Shown one piece after another: positions 29,405 to 40,125 of a stretch of 64,000 nucleotides of DNA. Position numbers and translations under genes: made by a program. The notes below the pieces were generated by a model. The model was not told where the DNA came from. It made no database searches and saw only the letters and a list, made by a program, of their open reading frames with translations. Source of the DNA: Actinophytocola sp. (lineage in GTDB: Bacteria; Actinomycetota; Actinomycetes; Mycobacteriales; Pseudonocardiaceae); the NCBI GenBank assembly GCA_009377395.1, contig WHUB01000013.1, forward strand, positions 1-64,000. The letters are read 5' to 3'. Numbering within the stretch: the first letter of the stretch is position 1; every line of letters starts with the position of its first letter.

Positions 29405-30696
29405 GCGGTTGTTCCCACCAACTCAGGCTCGGACTGCTTGGCCTTGTTGTCCTCGCACAGCGCGAGGAACTCGTCGCGGAAGTACTTGATGCCGCTCTCG
29501 ATCGGGCTGACCGCGCCGTCGCCGAGGGCGCAGAACGACCGGCCGAGGATGTTGTCGCAGACGTCGAGCATGGTGTCGATGTCCTCCTCGGTGCCCCGGC
29601 CCTCGACCATGCGCTCGAGCACCTGCGCGAGCCAGAAGGTGCCCTCGCGGCACGGCGTGCACTTGCCGCAGGACTCGTGCTCGTAGAACTGCGTCCACTT
29701 CATCACGGCCCACGGCACCGACACCGTCTCGTTGAACACCATGATCGCGGTGGTGCCGAGCATCGACCCGGCCTCGGCCGCGCCCTCGAAGTCGAGCGGG
29801 ACGTCCAGGTGGTCGGCGGTGAGCAGCGGCGTCGACGACCCGCCCGGGGTCCAGAACTTGAGCGGGACGCCGTCCTTCATGCCGCCCGCCAGCTCCAGCA
29901 GCTCCCGCAGCGTGGTGCCGAGCGGGGCCTCGTACTGGCCCGGCCGCTCGACATGGCCGGAGACGGAGTAGATCTTCGGGCCGGGTGACTTCTCGCTGCC
30001 CATCTCGCGGAACCAGTCCGAGCCGCCGTTGACGATGAACGGCACCGACGCGATGGTCTCGACGTTGTTCACCGTGGTCGGCTTGGCGTAGAGCCCCGCC
30101 GCCGCCGGGAACGGCGGCTTCAGCCGGGGCTGGCCCCGGCGGCCTTCGAGCGAGTCGAGCAGCGCGGTCTCCTCGCCGCAGATGTAGGCGCCCGCTCCGG
30201 CGTGCACGACGATGTCGAGGTCGAAGCCGGAGCCGAGGATGTCCTTGCCCAGGTACCCGGCGTCGTAGGCCTCCCGCACCGCCGCCTGCAGCCTGCGGAT
30301 GCAGTGCAGCACCTCGCCGCGCACGTAGATGAAGCAGTGGTGCGCCCTGATCGCGTACGACGCGATGATGCAGCCCTCGATCAGCGAGTGCGGGTCGGCC
30401 ATCATCAGCGGGATGTCCTTGCAGGTGCCCGGCTCACCCTCGTCAGCGTTGATCACCAGGTAGTGCGGCTTGTCCTCGTTCTGCGGCATGAACGACCACT
30501 TCACGCCCGCCGGGAAGCCCGCGCCGCCCCGGCCGCGCAGACCGGCGTCCTTGATCAGCGCGACGATCTGCTCTTGCGGCTTCTTCAGCGCCTTCTTGAC
30601 GGCGGTGTAGCCCTCGAGCTGCTCGTACGTCGACAGCCGCCAGGAGTTCGGCGACAGCCAGCGCTTGGTGAGCACCGGCGTGATCGGATCAGCCAT
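29401..30696 (-). CDS. nuoF: NADH-quinone oxidoreductase subunit F
   Basis: NADH-dehydrogenase subunit with FMN, NADH site and cluster N3. LRGRGGAGFPAGVKWSF binds FMN/NADH, GAGAYICGEETALL follows, and ESCGKCTPCREG plus a later Cys (GRSFCALGDG) ligates [4Fe-4S]. ATG 30696 (MADPITPVL) has GAGGAGG-like RBS; the 11-codon extension upstream is rejected. 431 aa. Starts 8 nt inside nuoE. Confidence 0.97.
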   Translation of the reverse strand: MADPITPVLTKRWLSPNSWRLSTYEQLEGYTAVKKALKKPQEQIVALIKDAGLRGRGGAGFPAGVKWSFMPQNEDKPHYLVINADEGEPGTCKDIPLMMADPHSLIEGCIIASYAIRAHHCFIYVRGEVLHCIRRLQAAVREAYDAGYLGKDILGSGFDLDIVVHAGAGAYICGEETALLDSLEGRRGQPRLKPPFPAAAGLYAKPTTVNNVETIASVPFIVNGGSDWFREMGSEKSPGPKIYSVSGHVERPGQYEAPLGTTLRELLELAGGMKDGVPLKFWTPGGSSTPLLTADHLDVPLDFEGAAEAGSMLGTTAIMVFNETVSVPWAVMKWTQFYEHESCGKCTPCREGTFWLAQVLERMVEGRGTEEDIDTMLDVCDNILGRSFCALGDGAVSPIESGIKYFRDEFLALCEDNKAKQSEPELVGTTA

Positions 30697-31411
30697 GGTT
30701 CGCCTCCTCGTCGCGCATCGCGGGGGCAACCCAACCCCGTTCCTGCGCGAGCCTCGCCCCGCGCAGGGTCTCCTCGGCGGCCGACGGGCCGTCGACGTCG
30801 GTGGTGAACTGCTCCTCGTCCGGGAAGAACCCGGCGAGCTGGAGTTCGACCGACTTCAGGTCGGTCAGCGGCGCGCCCCGCGTCGGCTGCGGCCGCTCCC
30901 CCTTGCGCAGCGCGTCGACCAGCTCGACGGCGCTCTGCTCGGTCTGGTTGTCGAAGTACTCGTAGTTGACCTGGAGCACCGGCGCGAGGTCGCAGGCGGC
31001 GAGGCACTCGGCGTGCTCCAGCGTGATCGAGCCGGTCTCACCCGGCGTGCCCGCGGTCTGCTCGTGGCCGAGCGGCGTGCCGTTCTCGCCGAGGTGCTCG
31101 GCCAGCTTCGCGTAGATCGCGTCGCCGCCCATCGCCGCGCACAGCGTGTTGGTGCACACGCTCACCAGGTGCTCGCCGCAGGGCCTGCGCTTGTACATGG
31201 TGTAGAAGGTGGCGACCGCGCTGACCTCGGCCTCGGAGAGGTCGAGCTGCTCGGCGCAGAAGGTAATGCCCTCCTGGCTGACGTAGCCCTGCACCGACTG
31301 CACCAGGTGCAGCAGCGGCAGCAGCGCCGAGCGCGACTCCGGGTAGCGGCCGATGATCTCGGCCGCCTTGACGTGGCTGTCGGCGTCGAACACCTCGGTG
31401 GACTCGGTCAC
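30689..31411 (-). CDS. nuoE: NADH-quinone oxidoreductase subunit E
   Basis: Thioredoxin-like [2Fe-2S] (N1a) subunit; ligands in [14 protein letters not shown] and [14 protein letters not shown] 31411 was chosen over GTG 31420 because GGGAGG is 8 nt upstream of the former but abuts the latter, and 31411 gives the GTGA overlap with nuoD. 240 aa, with an actinobacterial C-terminal extension of about 60 residues. Confidence 0.96.
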   Translation of the reverse strand: MTESTEVFDADSHVKAAEIIGRYPESRSALLPLLHLVQSVQGYVSQEGITFCAEQLDLSEAEVSAVATFYTMYKRRPCGEHLVSVCTNTLCAAMGGDAIYAKLAEHLGENGTPLGHEQTAGTPGETGSITLEHAECLAACDLAPVLQVNYEYFDNQTEQSAVELVDALRKGERPQPTRGAPLTDLKSVELQLAGFFPDEEQFTTDVDGPSAAEETLRGARLAQERGWVAPAMRDEEANHG

Positions 31412-32877
31412 CGGTCGCACCCTCCCATCACGGGGTCGAGCGAGGCCACGGCCGCGATCACGTCGGCGACCATGCCGCCCTCCGACATCGCTGGCATGGA
31501 CTGCAAGTTCACGAAGCTTGGGTCGCGCACGTGGACCCGCATCGGCCGGGTGCCACCGTCGGAGACCATGTGATAGCCGAGCTCACCGCGCGGCGCCTCC
31601 ACGGCGGCGTACACCTGGCCCGGCGGCACGCTGAAGCCCTCGGTCACCAGCTTGAAGTGGTGGATCAACGACTCCATCGACTGGCCCATGATCTTGCGAA
31701 CGTGTTCGAGCGAGTTGCCCATACCGTCCGAGGAGATCGACAGCTGCGCTGGCCAGGCGATCTTCTTGTCCTCGACCATGACCGGGCCGGGTTCGAGCTT
31801 CTTGACCGCCTGCTTGATGATCCGCAGCGACTGGTGGATCTCCTCCACCCGCAGCAGGTAGCGGGCGTAGCCGTCGGCCTCGTGCGCGACCGGGACGTCG
31901 AACTCGTAGTCCTCGTAGCCGAAGTACGGCTCGGTCTTGCGCAGGTCCCACGGCAGTCCGGCCGACCGCAGCACCGGCCCGGTGACGCCGAGCGCGAGGC
32001 AGGCGTCCACCGGCAGGTAGCCGATGCCCTGAAGCCGCTGCTGCCAGATCGGCTGCCCGGTGAGCAGCTTGTCGTAGTCCGGCAGCCGCTTGTCCATGGT
32101 CTTGACGAACTCGTCGATCTTCTCGGGCGCGTCGGTCGGCAGGTCCTGCGCGATACCGCCGGGCCGGATGAAAGCGTGGTTCATCCGCAGCCCGGTCAGG
32201 AACTCGAGCAGGTGCAGCGCCTCCTCACGCTCCCGGAACCCGGCCGTCATGCCGGTCAGCGCGCCGAGCTCCATGCCGCCGGTGGCCAGCGCGACCATGT
32301 GCGAGCTGATCCGGTTGATCTCCAGCAGCAGCACCCGGATGACCTGCGCCCGCTCCGGCACCTCGATGCCGAGCAGCTTCTCGACGCCCATGCAGTAGGC
32401 CGCCTCGTTGGACAGCGGCGCGAGGTAGTCCATCCGCGTCACGAACGTGACGCCCTGGGTCCAGGTGCGGTACTCGGTGTTCTTCTCGATGCCGGTGTGC
32501 AGGTAGCCGATGACCGACCGCAGGTCGGTGACGGTCTCGCCCTCCAGCTCGAGCACCAGCCGCAGCACGCCGTGCGTCGAGGGGTGCTGCGGGCCGAGGT
32601 TCATGACAATCCGCTCGTCACCGCCGACCTCGGACATCACGTCGTCCCAGTCGCCACCGGTGACGGTGTAGACCGGACCCTCCGTCGTCATCCGCGCGGC
32701 GGCGGGCGGCTGGCTGTCCGCACCGTTCTCGGTGGTGTCGGTACCGGTGGTCGCGTTCGAAAGCCTGTCCGTCTCGCTCTGTGTCGATCGGGCCGTGCTC
32801 GCTTCGCTGCGCGCGTCCGGCCGTTCGCTCGACGGGTGGCCTCCGTTGTGGTCGCCCATCGCGTCCGTCTCGCTCAC
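31408..32877 (-). CDS. nuoD: NADH-quinone oxidoreductase subunit D
   Basis: 49-kDa subunit forming the quinone-binding cavity with NuoB. Core motifs: [43 protein letters not shown] and the C-terminal [12 protein letters not shown] 32877 overlaps the nuoC stop (GTGA) and gives 489 aa with a Ser/Thr/Glu-rich N-terminal extension of about 62 residues; ATG 32691 ([12 protein letters not shown]) would remove it but lacks an RBS. Separate nuoC and nuoD genes, not a fusion. Confidence 0.96.
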   Translation of the reverse strand: MSETDAMGDHNGGHPSSERPDARSEASTARSTQSETDRLSNATTGTDTTENGADSQPPAAARMTTEGPVYTVTGGDWDDVMSEVGGDERIVMNLGPQHPSTHGVLRLVLELEGETVTDLRSVIGYLHTGIEKNTEYRTWTQGVTFVTRMDYLAPLSNEAAYCMGVEKLLGIEVPERAQVIRVLLLEINRISSHMVALATGGMELGALTGMTAGFREREEALHLLEFLTGLRMNHAFIRPGGIAQDLPTDAPEKIDEFVKTMDKRLPDYDKLLTGQPIWQQRLQGIGYLPVDACLALGVTGPVLRSAGLPWDLRKTEPYFGYEDYEFDVPVAHEADGYARYLLRVEEIHQSLRIIKQAVKKLEPGPVMVEDKKIAWPAQLSISSDGMGNSLEHVRKIMGQSMESLIHHFKLVTEGFSVPPGQVYAAVEAPRGELGYHMVSDGGTRPMRVHVRDPSFVNLQSMPAMSEGGMVADVIAAVASLDPVMGGCDR

Positions 32878-33662
32878 GAGTACGCCCTCCGCTGGTCCGG
32901 TGGTGGGATCTCGGCGCCCTTGTACTCGACCGGGATGCCGCCGAGCGGGTAGTCCTTGCGCTGCGGGAAGCCGTCCCAGTCGTCGGGCATCAGGATCCTG
33001 GTCAGCGCGGGATGGCCGTCGTAGACGATGCCGAACATGTCGTAGGCCTCGCGCTCGTGCCAGTCGGCCGTCGGGTAGACGTCGACGACCGACGGCACGT
33101 GGGGGTCGTCGACGTCGAGGGTGACCTCGAGCCGGATCCGGCGCCGGTAGGTCATCGACAGCAGGTGGTAGACCGAGTGCAGCCGCTGCGGCACGTCGGG
33201 GCCGTAGTCGACGCCGGAGATCGAACTGCACATCTCGAACCGCAGCCCGGCGTCGTCGCGCAGCGTCCGGCAGACGTCGACGATCCGCTCCCGCTGCACG
33301 TAGAAGGTGATCTCGCCCCGGTCGATGGTCACCTGCTGGATCGCGCTCGACTCGATGTCGTTGTCGGCGAGCGCGGCGAGGAACTCGTCGGCGAAGTCGT
33401 CGAACCAGCCGCCGTACGGCCGTTCCGCGGCGGGCGGGGTGTAGGCGGGCAGCCGGAGTCCGCCGTAGCCGGAGGTGTCGCCGGTGCCCCGGACGCCGAA
33501 CATGCCGCGGCGCTCCCGGCCCGCGACGACGGCTCGGGCGGGCTCGGTGCCGTACGGCTCCAGGCCGGCGCCCGGCCGCTCCGCGCTCGACTGAGTCTCG
33601 CCGGTGCGCGGCTCGGCGTCGTCCTGACTCGGTGTGGTGGTGGGCTCGTCAGATTCGGTCAC
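32874..33662 (-). CDS. nuoC: NADH-quinone oxidoreductase subunit C
   Basis: 30-kDa peripheral subunit. The family domain lies in residues 80-245 ([16 protein letters not shown], then [19 protein letters not shown] and [17 protein letters not shown]). The first 75 residues are a disordered acidic, Pro- and Gly-rich extension. 262 aa. GTG start with GAGGAG upstream, 7 nt after the nuoB stop. Confidence 0.96.
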   Translation of the reverse strand: MTESDEPTTTPSQDDAEPRTGETQSSAERPGAGLEPYGTEPARAVVAGRERRGMFGVRGTGDTSGYGGLRLPAYTPPAAERPYGGWFDDFADEFLAALADNDIESSAIQQVTIDRGEITFYVQRERIVDVCRTLRDDAGLRFEMCSSISGVDYGPDVPQRLHSVYHLLSMTYRRRIRLEVTLDVDDPHVPSVVDVYPTADWHEREAYDMFGIVYDGHPALTRILMPDDWDGFPQRKDYPLGGIPVEYKGAEIPPPDQRRAYS

Positions 33663-33669
33663 GCCAGCG

Positions 33670-34311
33670 TCAGCGCTCCTCTAGCAGTTGCAGCGGGATG
33701 GTTCTGCTGCGCTTGCCTTCCACCTCGTTGGGCGGGACGGTCCGCAGCCGCTCGTCACGGGTCTTGGCGGAGGCGTGGGCGACGGACGACGGCGGCAGCG
33801 CCAGCTCCTCGCCCTGCTCGGCCTTGAGCCTGGCACGAGCCGGGCCGAGCGGCTCGTGCTTGATCTTCTCGTGCAGCTTCATGATCGCGTCGATCAGCAT
33901 CTCGGGCCGGGGCGGGCAGCCGGGCAGGTACATGTCCACCGGCACGATGTGGTCGACGCCCTGCACGATGGCGTAGTTGTTGAACATGCCGCCGGACGAG
34001 GCGCAGACGCCCATCGCGAGCACCCACTTGGGCTCGGACATCTGGTCGTAGATCTGCCGCAGCACCGGCGCCATCTTCTGGCTCACCCGGCCCGCGACGA
34101 TCATCAGGTCCGCCTGCCGCGGCGAGGCGCGGAAGACCTCCATGCCGAACCGGGAGAGGTCGTAGCGGGGACCGCCGGTGGTCATCATCTCGATGGCGCA
34201 GCAGGCCAGGCCGAACGTCGCGGGCCACAGCGAGGACTGCCGCGACCAGTTGGCCAGCTTCTCGACGCTGGCGAGCAGGATGCCGCTCGGCAGCTTCTCT
34301 TCAAGCCCCAT
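33670..34311 (-). CDS. nuoB: NADH-quinone oxidoreductase subunit B
   Basis: Holds terminal cluster N2. Ligands are the tandem cysteines in [11 protein letters not shown] and those in [10 protein letters not shown] and [10 protein letters not shown]. 213 aa, with a charged actinobacterial C-terminal tail of about 45 residues. Starts 15 nt after the nuoA stop. Confidence 0.97.
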   Translation of the reverse strand: MGLEEKLPSGILLASVEKLANWSRQSSLWPATFGLACCAIEMMTTGGPRYDLSRFGMEVFRASPRQADLMIVAGRVSQKMAPVLRQIYDQMSEPKWVLAMGVCASSGGMFNNYAIVQGVDHIVPVDMYLPGCPPRPEMLIDAIMKLHEKIKHEPLGPARARLKAEQGEELALPPSSVAHASAKTRDERLRTVPPNEVEGKRSRTIPLQLLEER

Positions 34312-34326
34312 GCCAGGCTCCTCCGA

Positions 34327-34722
34327 TCAGTCCCATTCCAGGCCCCCTCGTGCCCACTCGTACACGTAGGGAATCGTGATCGCGATGATGAAGATCGTGA
34401 CGGCGATGAAGCCGAACATCCCGACCGCGTCCGCGGCGACCGCGTAGGGGTAGAGGAACACCATTTCGATGTCGAACAGGATGAACAGCATCCCGGTCAG
34501 GTAGAACTTCACCGGGATCCGGCCGCCGCCCGCGACCGGGTTCGGCGACGCCTCGATGCCGCACTCGTAGGGCTCGCTCTTGGCCCGGTTGTAGCGCCTC
34601 GGCCCGACGAACGGCGCGAGCGCGACCGAGAACACGGCGAACCCGAACGACAGCGCGAGCAGAAACACCAGCGGCAGGTAGGCGTCGAGCCCGCCCGAAG
34701 CTGCGATCCCCGGCATGACCAC
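34327..34722 (-). CDS. nuoA: NADH-quinone oxidoreductase subunit A
   Basis: Three-helix membrane subunit. The quinone-site loop YECGIEASPNP and FDIEMVFLYPYAV are diagnostic. 131 aa from GTG 34722, with GGAAGGA 7 nt upstream; ATG 34716 is a possible alternative. First gene of the 14-gene operon; two Rex-type operators lie 28-78 nt upstream of the start codon. Confidence 0.96.
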   Translation of the reverse strand: MVMPGIAASGGLDAYLPLVFLLALSFGFAVFSVALAPFVGPRRYNRAKSEPYECGIEASPNPVAGGGRIPVKFYLTGMLFILFDIEMVFLYPYAVAADAVGMFGFIAVTIFIIAITIPYVYEWARGGLEWD

Positions 34723-34749
34723 ACCCGTCCTTCCGTGATGAGGCCGGTT

Positions 34750-34767
34750 TTGTGAAATCCTTCACTA
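34750..34767. promoter_or_regulatory. Rex-type operator 2 upstream of nuoA
   Basis: TTGTGAAATCCTTCACTA, one mismatch from TTGTGAA-N4-TTCACAA. Lies 33 bp (about three helical turns) from the perfect site, on the start-codon side. Binding here would block the nuo promoter. Confidence 0.7.
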
Positions 34768-34782
34768 GCGTCGGCACCGACG

Positions 34783-34800
34783 TTGTGAAGGGCTTCACAA
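34783..34800. promoter_or_regulatory. Rex-type operator 1 upstream of nuoA (perfect palindrome)
   Basis: TTGTGAAGGGCTTCACAA matches TTGTGAA-N4-TTCACAA at all 14 fixed positions. Rex senses the NADH/NAD+ ratio and represses respiratory genes, including nuo in Streptomyces. A possible promoter on the minus strand uses TTCACA in this site as -35 and TAGTGA in operator 2 as -10, 16 bp apart. Confidence 0.85.
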
Positions 34801-34934
34801 GGCTTTGGTGCGCAGTCTAGGACCCACATCACGTTCTTGTCTGCGGGGGATGGTCAACAGCGGCCGCCTGGACCGGCATCGCTCCTGCTCGCGCGCGAAT
34901 TCCCTGCTGAGAGGGGTCACCGAGGCGTGATTGT

Positions 34935-34953
34935 TACTGTTCTCACAACAGTA
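34935..34953 (-). terminator. Hairpin after menJ
   Basis: TACTGTT and AACAGTA arms with a 5-nt loop (CTCAC), 13 nt beyond the leftward menJ stop and followed by A/T-richer sequence. It probably ends the men transcript and insulates the nuo promoter. The rest of 34801-34966 shows nothing else clear. Confidence 0.6.
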
Positions 34954-34966
34954 GGTAACGCTCGGT

Positions 34967-36268
34967 TCAGCGTGGCGAGGGCGCCAGCCGGGACGCGGCC
35001 GCGATGATGCGGTCCACTGCGTCGCCGCCCCGGTGGTCGTAGCAGCCGGAGAGCCCTTTGTATATCAACGGGATCAGCCGGTTGACGCGCAGCCCGTACC
35101 GGGTCGCCGTGCGCATCACCTTCGGGTTGCCGATCGCCTTGGCGAAGACGTTGCCGAGCCGGTAGTAACCGCCCATCAGCTCGGACAGCGCGAGCGGGTA
35201 CGCCTCGAGCGCACGCTCGCGCGACGGACCTGCGGGGCGGGCGAGCGCCTGCACCACGCATTCGGCCGCGACCTGGGCCGACTCCATCGCCGCCGAGATG
35301 CCCTCGCCGTTGAACGGGCTGACCATGCCGCCCGCGTCACCGAGCAGCAGCAGGCCGTCGCGGTAGTGCGGGGTGCGGTTGAAGCCCATCGGCAGCCCGG
35401 CGCCGCCGATCTTGCCGACCGCGTTCTCCTCCCGGAAGCCCCACTCCTCCGGCGTCGAGTCCAGCCAGGTGCGCAGCAGCGCGCGGTAGTCGGTGTTCCG
35501 GAACGCCTTCGACGTCGACAGCATGCCGAGGCCGACGTTGACGGTGCCGTCGCCGAGCGGGAACGCCCAGCCGTAGCCGGGCAGCAGCCTCGGGTTGGCG
35601 GGGTCGCTGCGGTCCCACAGCTCGAGGTGGCCCTCGATGTAGGGCTCGGCGTGGCGCGGGCTCTTGTAGTAGCGGCGCACCGCGACGCCCATCGGGCGTT
35701 TGTCGTTGCGGTCGATGCCGACGCTGCGCGCCAGCCGCCCCGACACGCCGTCGCAGGCCAGCACCAGCGGCGCCCGGTAGGTCACCGGCGTCTTGTCGGG
35801 GCCCGCCTTCGCCGTGACCCCGACGACGCGGCCGGTGCGGTCGTCGGTGACGGCGCCCGTGACGGACGTCCGCTCGTACAGCCGCGCGCCCGCCTTCTGC
35901 GCGGCCTGCGCGAGCAGCTGGTCGAAGTCGTCGCGGGTGCGGGACACGCCGTAGGGCGGATAGCTGGCCAGGTCGGGCCACGGCAGTTCGAGCGTGATGT
36001 CGCCCGCCAGGATCCGCAGCCCGGTGCTGTGCACCCAGCCGGCTTCCTCGCGGGTGTCGATGCCGAGGTCGATGAGCTGCTTGACGCCGCGCGGGGTGAG
36101 CCCGTCGCCGCAGACCTTCTCCCTCGGGAAGGACGTCTTCTCCAGCAGCAGCACGTCGAGGCCCGCGCGAGCGAGGTAGGTCGCTGCCGTCGATCCCGCT
36201 GGTCCGGCGCCGACGACGAGAACGTCGGCGTCCTCTTCGGGCGTGCGGCGGCTCGGCGTCTGGCTCAT
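34967..36268 (-). CDS. menJ: Menaquinone reductase (geranylgeranyl-reductase family flavoprotein)
   Basis: FAD-dependent enzyme that saturates isoprene units; the mycobacterial homologue MenJ reduces one double bond of the menaquinone tail. The dinucleotide fold DVLVVGAGPAGSTAATYLA lies at about residues 15-33, followed by EKVCGDGLTPRGV, and GLLLLGDAGGMVSPFNGEGI with the FAD-ribityl Asp. 433 aa from ATG 36268; an in-frame GTG three codons upstream is possible. Runs 29 nt downstream of menG in the same direction. An archaeal-lipid or chlorophyll-type role is unlikely in this setting. Confidence 0.92.
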   Translation of the reverse strand: MSQTPSRRTPEEDADVLVVGAGPAGSTAATYLARAGLDVLLLEKTSFPREKVCGDGLTPRGVKQLIDLGIDTREEAGWVHSTGLRILAGDITLELPWPDLASYPPYGVSRTRDDFDQLLAQAAQKAGARLYERTSVTGAVTDDRTGRVVGVTAKAGPDKTPVTYRAPLVLACDGVSGRLARSVGIDRNDKRPMGVAVRRYYKSPRHAEPYIEGHLELWDRSDPANPRLLPGYGWAFPLGDGTVNVGLGMLSTSKAFRNTDYRALLRTWLDSTPEEWGFREENAVGKIGGAGLPMGFNRTPHYRDGLLLLGDAGGMVSPFNGEGISAAMESAQVAAECVVQALARPAGPSRERALEAYPLALSELMGGYYRLGNVFAKAIGNPKVMRTATRYGLRVNRLIPLIYKGLSGCYDHRGGDAVDRIIAAASRLAPSPR

Positions 36269-36297
36269 GTCCGACACTCTACGGGGATGGTCTTGTG

Positions 36298-36984
36298 TCA
36301 GGGCTTGGTGGCGCGGTGCACGGCGACGACGCCGAAGGTGAGGCTCAGCCACTCGACGTCCTGCCAGCCCGCGCTCGCGATGATCTCGCCGAGCTCCTGC
36401 TGGTCCGGCCAGGCCGCCATCGACTCGGCGAGGTAGGAGTAGGCGTCCGGGTTGGACGACCTGCGCTTGCCGAGCCAGGTCAGCGCGCGCATCAGCACCT
36501 TCTGGTGCAGCAGCCGGATCGGGCCGAATGGCGGCGTCGACACCTCGCAGACGACCAGCCTGCCGCCCGGCTTGACCACGCGGGCGATCTCGGTCAGCGC
36601 CGCCTTGGTGTCGACGAAGTTGCGCAGCCCGAACGCGATCGTGACGGCGTCGAAGCTGGCGTCGGCGAACGGCAGCCGCAGCGCGTCGGCGGCGACCATC
36701 GGCACCCGGCGGTGCCTGCCGCTGCGCAGCATGCCGAGCGAGAAGTCCGCCGCGACGCACCAGGCGCCCGCCTGGCCAAACTCGACCGTCGACACGCCGG
36801 TTCCCGCGGCGAGGTCGAGCACCCGCTCGCCGCGCCGCGCGTCGAGGACCTTGCCGGTGGTGATGCGCCAGCGGCGGTCGAACCCGAACGTCATGACCGA
36901 GTTCGCGCGGTCGTAGCCGCTGGCGACGTCGTCGAACATGGCGGCGACGTCGCGGGGGTCCTTGTCGAGGCTCGCGCGGGACAT
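36298..36984 (-). CDS. menG: Demethylmenaquinone methyltransferase
   Basis: SAM-dependent C-methylation of demethylmenaquinone, the last ring step. UbiE/MenG signatures: [33 protein letters not shown] (SAM motif I), and [14 protein letters not shown]. 228 aa, full length. Upstream of menJ and 37 nt after the M28 peptidase gene on the same strand. Confidence 0.95.
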   Translation of the reverse strand: MSRASLDKDPRDVAAMFDDVASGYDRANSVMTFGFDRRWRITTGKVLDARRGERVLDLAAGTGVSTVEFGQAGAWCVAADFSLGMLRSGRHRRVPMVAADALRLPFADASFDAVTIAFGLRNFVDTKAALTEIARVVKPGGRLVVCEVSTPPFGPIRLLHQKVLMRALTWLGKRRSSNPDAYSYLAESMAAWPDQQELGEIIASAGWQDVEWLSLTFGVVAVHRATKP

Positions 36985-37021
36985 GCGGATCAGCCTAGTC
37001 GGGACCGTCCGCAGCAGGCAC

Positions 37022-39586
37022 TCAGCGCCTGCGGGGCACCGTCACGATCGCGACGTTGGAGGGCGCGGTCCGCACGTGCTCGCCGAAGACGGCCAGCACC
37101 CGGTAGCCGTACTCGCCCGGCTTGCGACCGGCGACGGTGAACGACTTCGTCGCGGCGTCGGTGCTGCCGATCTCGGTGAAGTCGCCGGTGGTCAGCCGGA
37201 TGTCGTCGACGTACCAGCCCATCCGGTAGACGTTGACGAACTGCGCGTCACCGAGGTCGTACACGAACCGCAGCCGGATGGTCTGCCCGGCGAACCGGGT
37301 CAGGTCGGCGCGTCTGCGCTCGAAGGCGGGCGCGCTCGACTCGAACGGCTCCTCCTGCACGGCCATGGTGTCGCGGTCCCGCTCGTCGCGGCCGAGCGAG
37401 TCGACGATCTGCCAGCTCTCCCCACCGTCGTTCGAGACCTCGACGCGGCCGCTGTCGTTGGCGTCGTTGGCGAAGTCCGACCAGTAGCTCAGCTCGGCCG
37501 AGTCACCCCTCGGCAGCGTGATCGGCGCGCCGAAGGTCACGACCGACTCGCCGTCGTTGGGGCCGGCGCCCGGCGTGTGGCTCGCCCGCCCGACGCCGGT
37601 GTAGAACGACGTCGGCGCCGAGTGCGACAGGTTGCCCCGGTTCTTCTGGCTGCCGGAGTCGGACAGCTGCCAGCCGTCGATCGCGGCGTTCGTCGGCGCG
37701 CTGACCTGCCAGGCGTCCAGCGAGGCCGCGTCGTCGTCGAGGTGGATGAGCGCGTCCCGCGCCTCCTCGACCACATAGCCGGTCACGCCCTCGGCCTCGT
37801 GCTGCCAGGTGAGGTCGAACATGCCGTCAGCGTCGGTCGCCGGGGCGGACAGCATGGGAGGTTCGAAGCCGATCGGGAGGACGGTGATCGGCACCGTCAT
37901 GGTGTCGCGGGCGTCGATACCCCGGACGGTCAGCGTGGCCTGGTACACGCCCGGCTTGGTGTAGACGTGGTCGAGCGTGCGGCCGGTGCCGCTGGTGCCG
38001 TCGCCGAAGTCCCACCGGAAGCGCAGCGCGGACGGATCGACCAGCTCGCGGCTACCGATCGAGGCGTACTGGTACGAGCCCGCCGCGTCGAAGCTGACCG
38101 GCTTGCCCGCCGTCGCCTCGTTCGGCAGCGCCTCGAAGTAGGCCACCACGTCACCGTCGGCGACCGGGGTGCCGCTGCCGACGTCCGGTTGGAGCATTCC
38201 CCACGCGAGCAGGTGAGCGCACATCTCCATGCCCTTGATCCAGCCCTCGGACATGCTGCCGTCGAGCTGGCCGGTGTATCGGTTGAGCGTCTCCAGGTTG
38301 TCGTTCGGGGTGTGCAGGATCGCCAGCCCGTCCGGATTGCCCGCCGAGCCGTCGCTGCTCGGGCCGGTGATCTCCGGGCCGGGGTTGAGGAACGGGATAC
38401 CCAGCACCTCGAAGTTGCGCCAGTCGCTGGTGAACAGCTGCGGGCGGCCGGTGCCGATGATGACGTCGTTGCCGATGTCGGCCGGGGTGTCCGCGTCGGC
38501 CTCGCTGGTGGCGACGAAGATCTCGCGCTGCTCGCCGTCGACGGCGAGGGTGTCGTCGAGGTGCTCGAACACCTCCTCCACCAGCTGCGGGGCGCGCTCG
38601 TTGAACGCCTCGATCCGGGCGGTGTCACCGGGCACGGCCGCCGGGTCGGCGATCTGGATGCCGAGGTCCACCCGGTCGGCGGGATTGCCGAACCGGAAGG
38701 CCGGGTAGCCGCCCGCGCACGGGTCGGTGTTCCAGTAGGAGCGGACCTTGTTCTCCTGGCCGGGCACGATGTTGTTGGTCGCGTAGTCGAGCGAGCCGAG
38801 CGTGCCGGACTCCTCGCCGTCCCACGGGATGAACTTCACCGTGGCCGCCGGGCGGGTGCCGGTCGCCCGCCAGTAGTCGGCCATGATCTTGGCCATCCGG
38901 ATGACCTGGGCGTGTCCCTCGGCGGAGTCCCACGCCGACGCCGGGCCGTCGTTGGTCTGGTCGAAGTGCCCGGAGACCAGCACGGTCTCCTCCGGGTGCT
39001 CGGCGCCGGGGACCACGGCGGCGACGTTGATCGCCCTGCCGCCCAGGGTGTTGCCGCCGACGCCGGGGTCCTCGACCTCGAACTCGTACTCGTGGATGGT
39101 GACGCCGAAGTCGCCGAGGACCTGCCGCATCGTCTCCCCGAAGTACTCGACGTACTCGAGCTGGTGGTTCGGGCACACGCCCGGCATCAGCGCCGGGTTG
39201 CCGGGGCGGGCGATCGGGTCGCTCGGCTGCGCGCAGTACCCGTGGCGCGGGTCGCCGCCGTTGCCGTACGGGTCGTCGGCGCTCTGGTCGTCGGACTGCC
39301 GGTAGGGCAGGCACAGCACCTCGAAGACGTTGCTGTCGTAGGCGTTCCAGGTGCCGGAGGGGTTGAACGTCAGCAGCCGCTGGTCACCGGAGATCTCCGC
39401 GCAGCCGGTGTCGGCGGGCGGCAGCGGGTGGCCCGGCGCGAAGTGACCGATCGGCGCATAGTCCATCAGCGAGACGTCCGGTGCGACCGAGGGCGGGGGC
39501 GACGCGACGGCCGGAGCCGCGGCCACGGCAGCAGCGAGCAGGGCGAGAACGGACAGCTGGCTGACGGCGGCTCGACGGCGTCGCAT
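37022..39586 (-). CDS. Secreted M28-family metallopeptidase with PKD domain
   Basis: Predicted exported zinc aminopeptidase. Signal peptide about residues 1-29 ([19 protein letters not shown]). Metal and catalytic residues appear as SGHFDQT (H207), WDSAEGH (D220) and [11 protein letters not shown] (E258/E259). A PKD module spans about 500-580 ([28 protein letters not shown]), followed by a C-terminal beta-sandwich with the repeatable [14 protein letters not shown] and GWYVDDIRL elements. 854 aa. GAGGAGTC precedes the ATG. It interrupts the men cluster and its link to quinone metabolism is unclear. Confidence 0.88.
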   Translation of the reverse strand: MRRRRAAVSQLSVLALLAAAVAAAPAVASPPPSVAPDVSLMDYAPIGHFAPGHPLPPADTGCAEISGDQRLLTFNPSGTWNAYDSNVFEVLCLPYRQSDDQSADDPYGNGGDPRHGYCAQPSDPIARPGNPALMPGVCPNHQLEYVEYFGETMRQVLGDFGVTIHEYEFEVEDPGVGGNTLGGRAINVAAVVPGAEHPEETVLVSGHFDQTNDGPASAWDSAEGHAQVIRMAKIMADYWRATGTRPAATVKFIPWDGEESGTLGSLDYATNNIVPGQENKVRSYWNTDPCAGGYPAFRFGNPADRVDLGIQIADPAAVPGDTARIEAFNERAPQLVEEVFEHLDDTLAVDGEQREIFVATSEADADTPADIGNDVIIGTGRPQLFTSDWRNFEVLGIPFLNPGPEITGPSSDGSAGNPDGLAILHTPNDNLETLNRYTGQLDGSMSEGWIKGMEMCAHLLAWGMLQPDVGSGTPVADGDVVAYFEALPNEATAGKPVSFDAAGSYQYASIGSRELVDPSALRFRWDFGDGTSGTGRTLDHVYTKPGVYQATLTVRGIDARDTMTVPITVLPIGFEPPMLSAPATDADGMFDLTWQHEAEGVTGYVVEEARDALIHLDDDAASLDAWQVSAPTNAAIDGWQLSDSGSQKNRGNLSHSAPTSFYTGVGRASHTPGAGPNDGESVVTFGAPITLPRGDSAELSYWSDFANDANDSGRVEVSNDGGESWQIVDSLGRDERDRDTMAVQEEPFESSAPAFERRRADLTRFAGQTIRLRFVYDLGDAQFVNVYRMGWYVDDIRLTTGDFTEIGSTDAATKSFTVAGRKPGEYGYRVLAVFGEHVRTAPSNVAIVTVPRRR

Positions 39587-39682
39587 GGAGACTCCTCACC
39601 GCCCGGCGGACCCGGGCAGACAGGACAATCTTTCAACTTCACCAACGAGGCATGAAGCGAACGGATACCGGGATCCGGAAAA

Positions 39683-40114
39683 TTACGACGTTCCCGCGCG
39701 GCGGCGCAGCCACCACAGCAGCGGGGCGGCGGCGAGCCAGGTGATCGCGATGGTGGTGCCGACCGGCAGGAAGGCGAGGGTAAACGACCGGCCTGCGACG
39801 CGGACCAGGTTCGGGTCGGTGACGTCGTACTCGACGTGCACGAGCTGCCCCTCGGTGAGGCCGTCCGGGTAGAGCACGCCGTCCTGCGAGATGTGCACCG
39901 CGCCGTCCGGCGTCTCGAACCGGACGATCGTGCGGTCCCAGCCGACCCACAGCACCTCTGCGTTGGCGGTGCCGAGGTGAGAGTCGATCGCGGCGTCGTT
40001 GCGGTAGGCGGCGAGCAGCAGCACCAGCACCAGCAGCGTGAGCAGCCCGGCGACGCCCAGCACGGCCCGGCTCGCGAGCTGGGCTCGCCGCCGCTGCCGG
40101 GTCAGGACTGTCAC
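39683..40114 (-). CDS. DUF3592-type two-helix membrane protein
   Basis: Function unknown. GTG start gives MTVLTRQRRRAQ, a transmembrane helix at about 17-37, an extracytoplasmic beta-rich domain (AEVLWVGWDRTIVRFETPDG, then VHVEYDVTDPNLVRVAG) and a second helix at about 115-135 ending in LRRRAGTS, the arrangement of DUF3592. 143 aa. It starts 11 nt after the menD stop and is probably cotranscribed; a membrane protein next to menD occurs in mycobacteria as well. Confidence 0.8.
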   Translation of the reverse strand: MTVLTRQRRRAQLASRAVLGVAGLLTLLVLVLLLAAYRNDAAIDSHLGTANAEVLWVGWDRTIVRFETPDGAVHISQDGVLYPDGLTEGQLVHVEYDVTDPNLVRVAGRSFTLAFLPVGTTIAITWLAAAPLLWWLRRRAGTS

Positions 40115-40125
40115 GCCTGAGAAGG

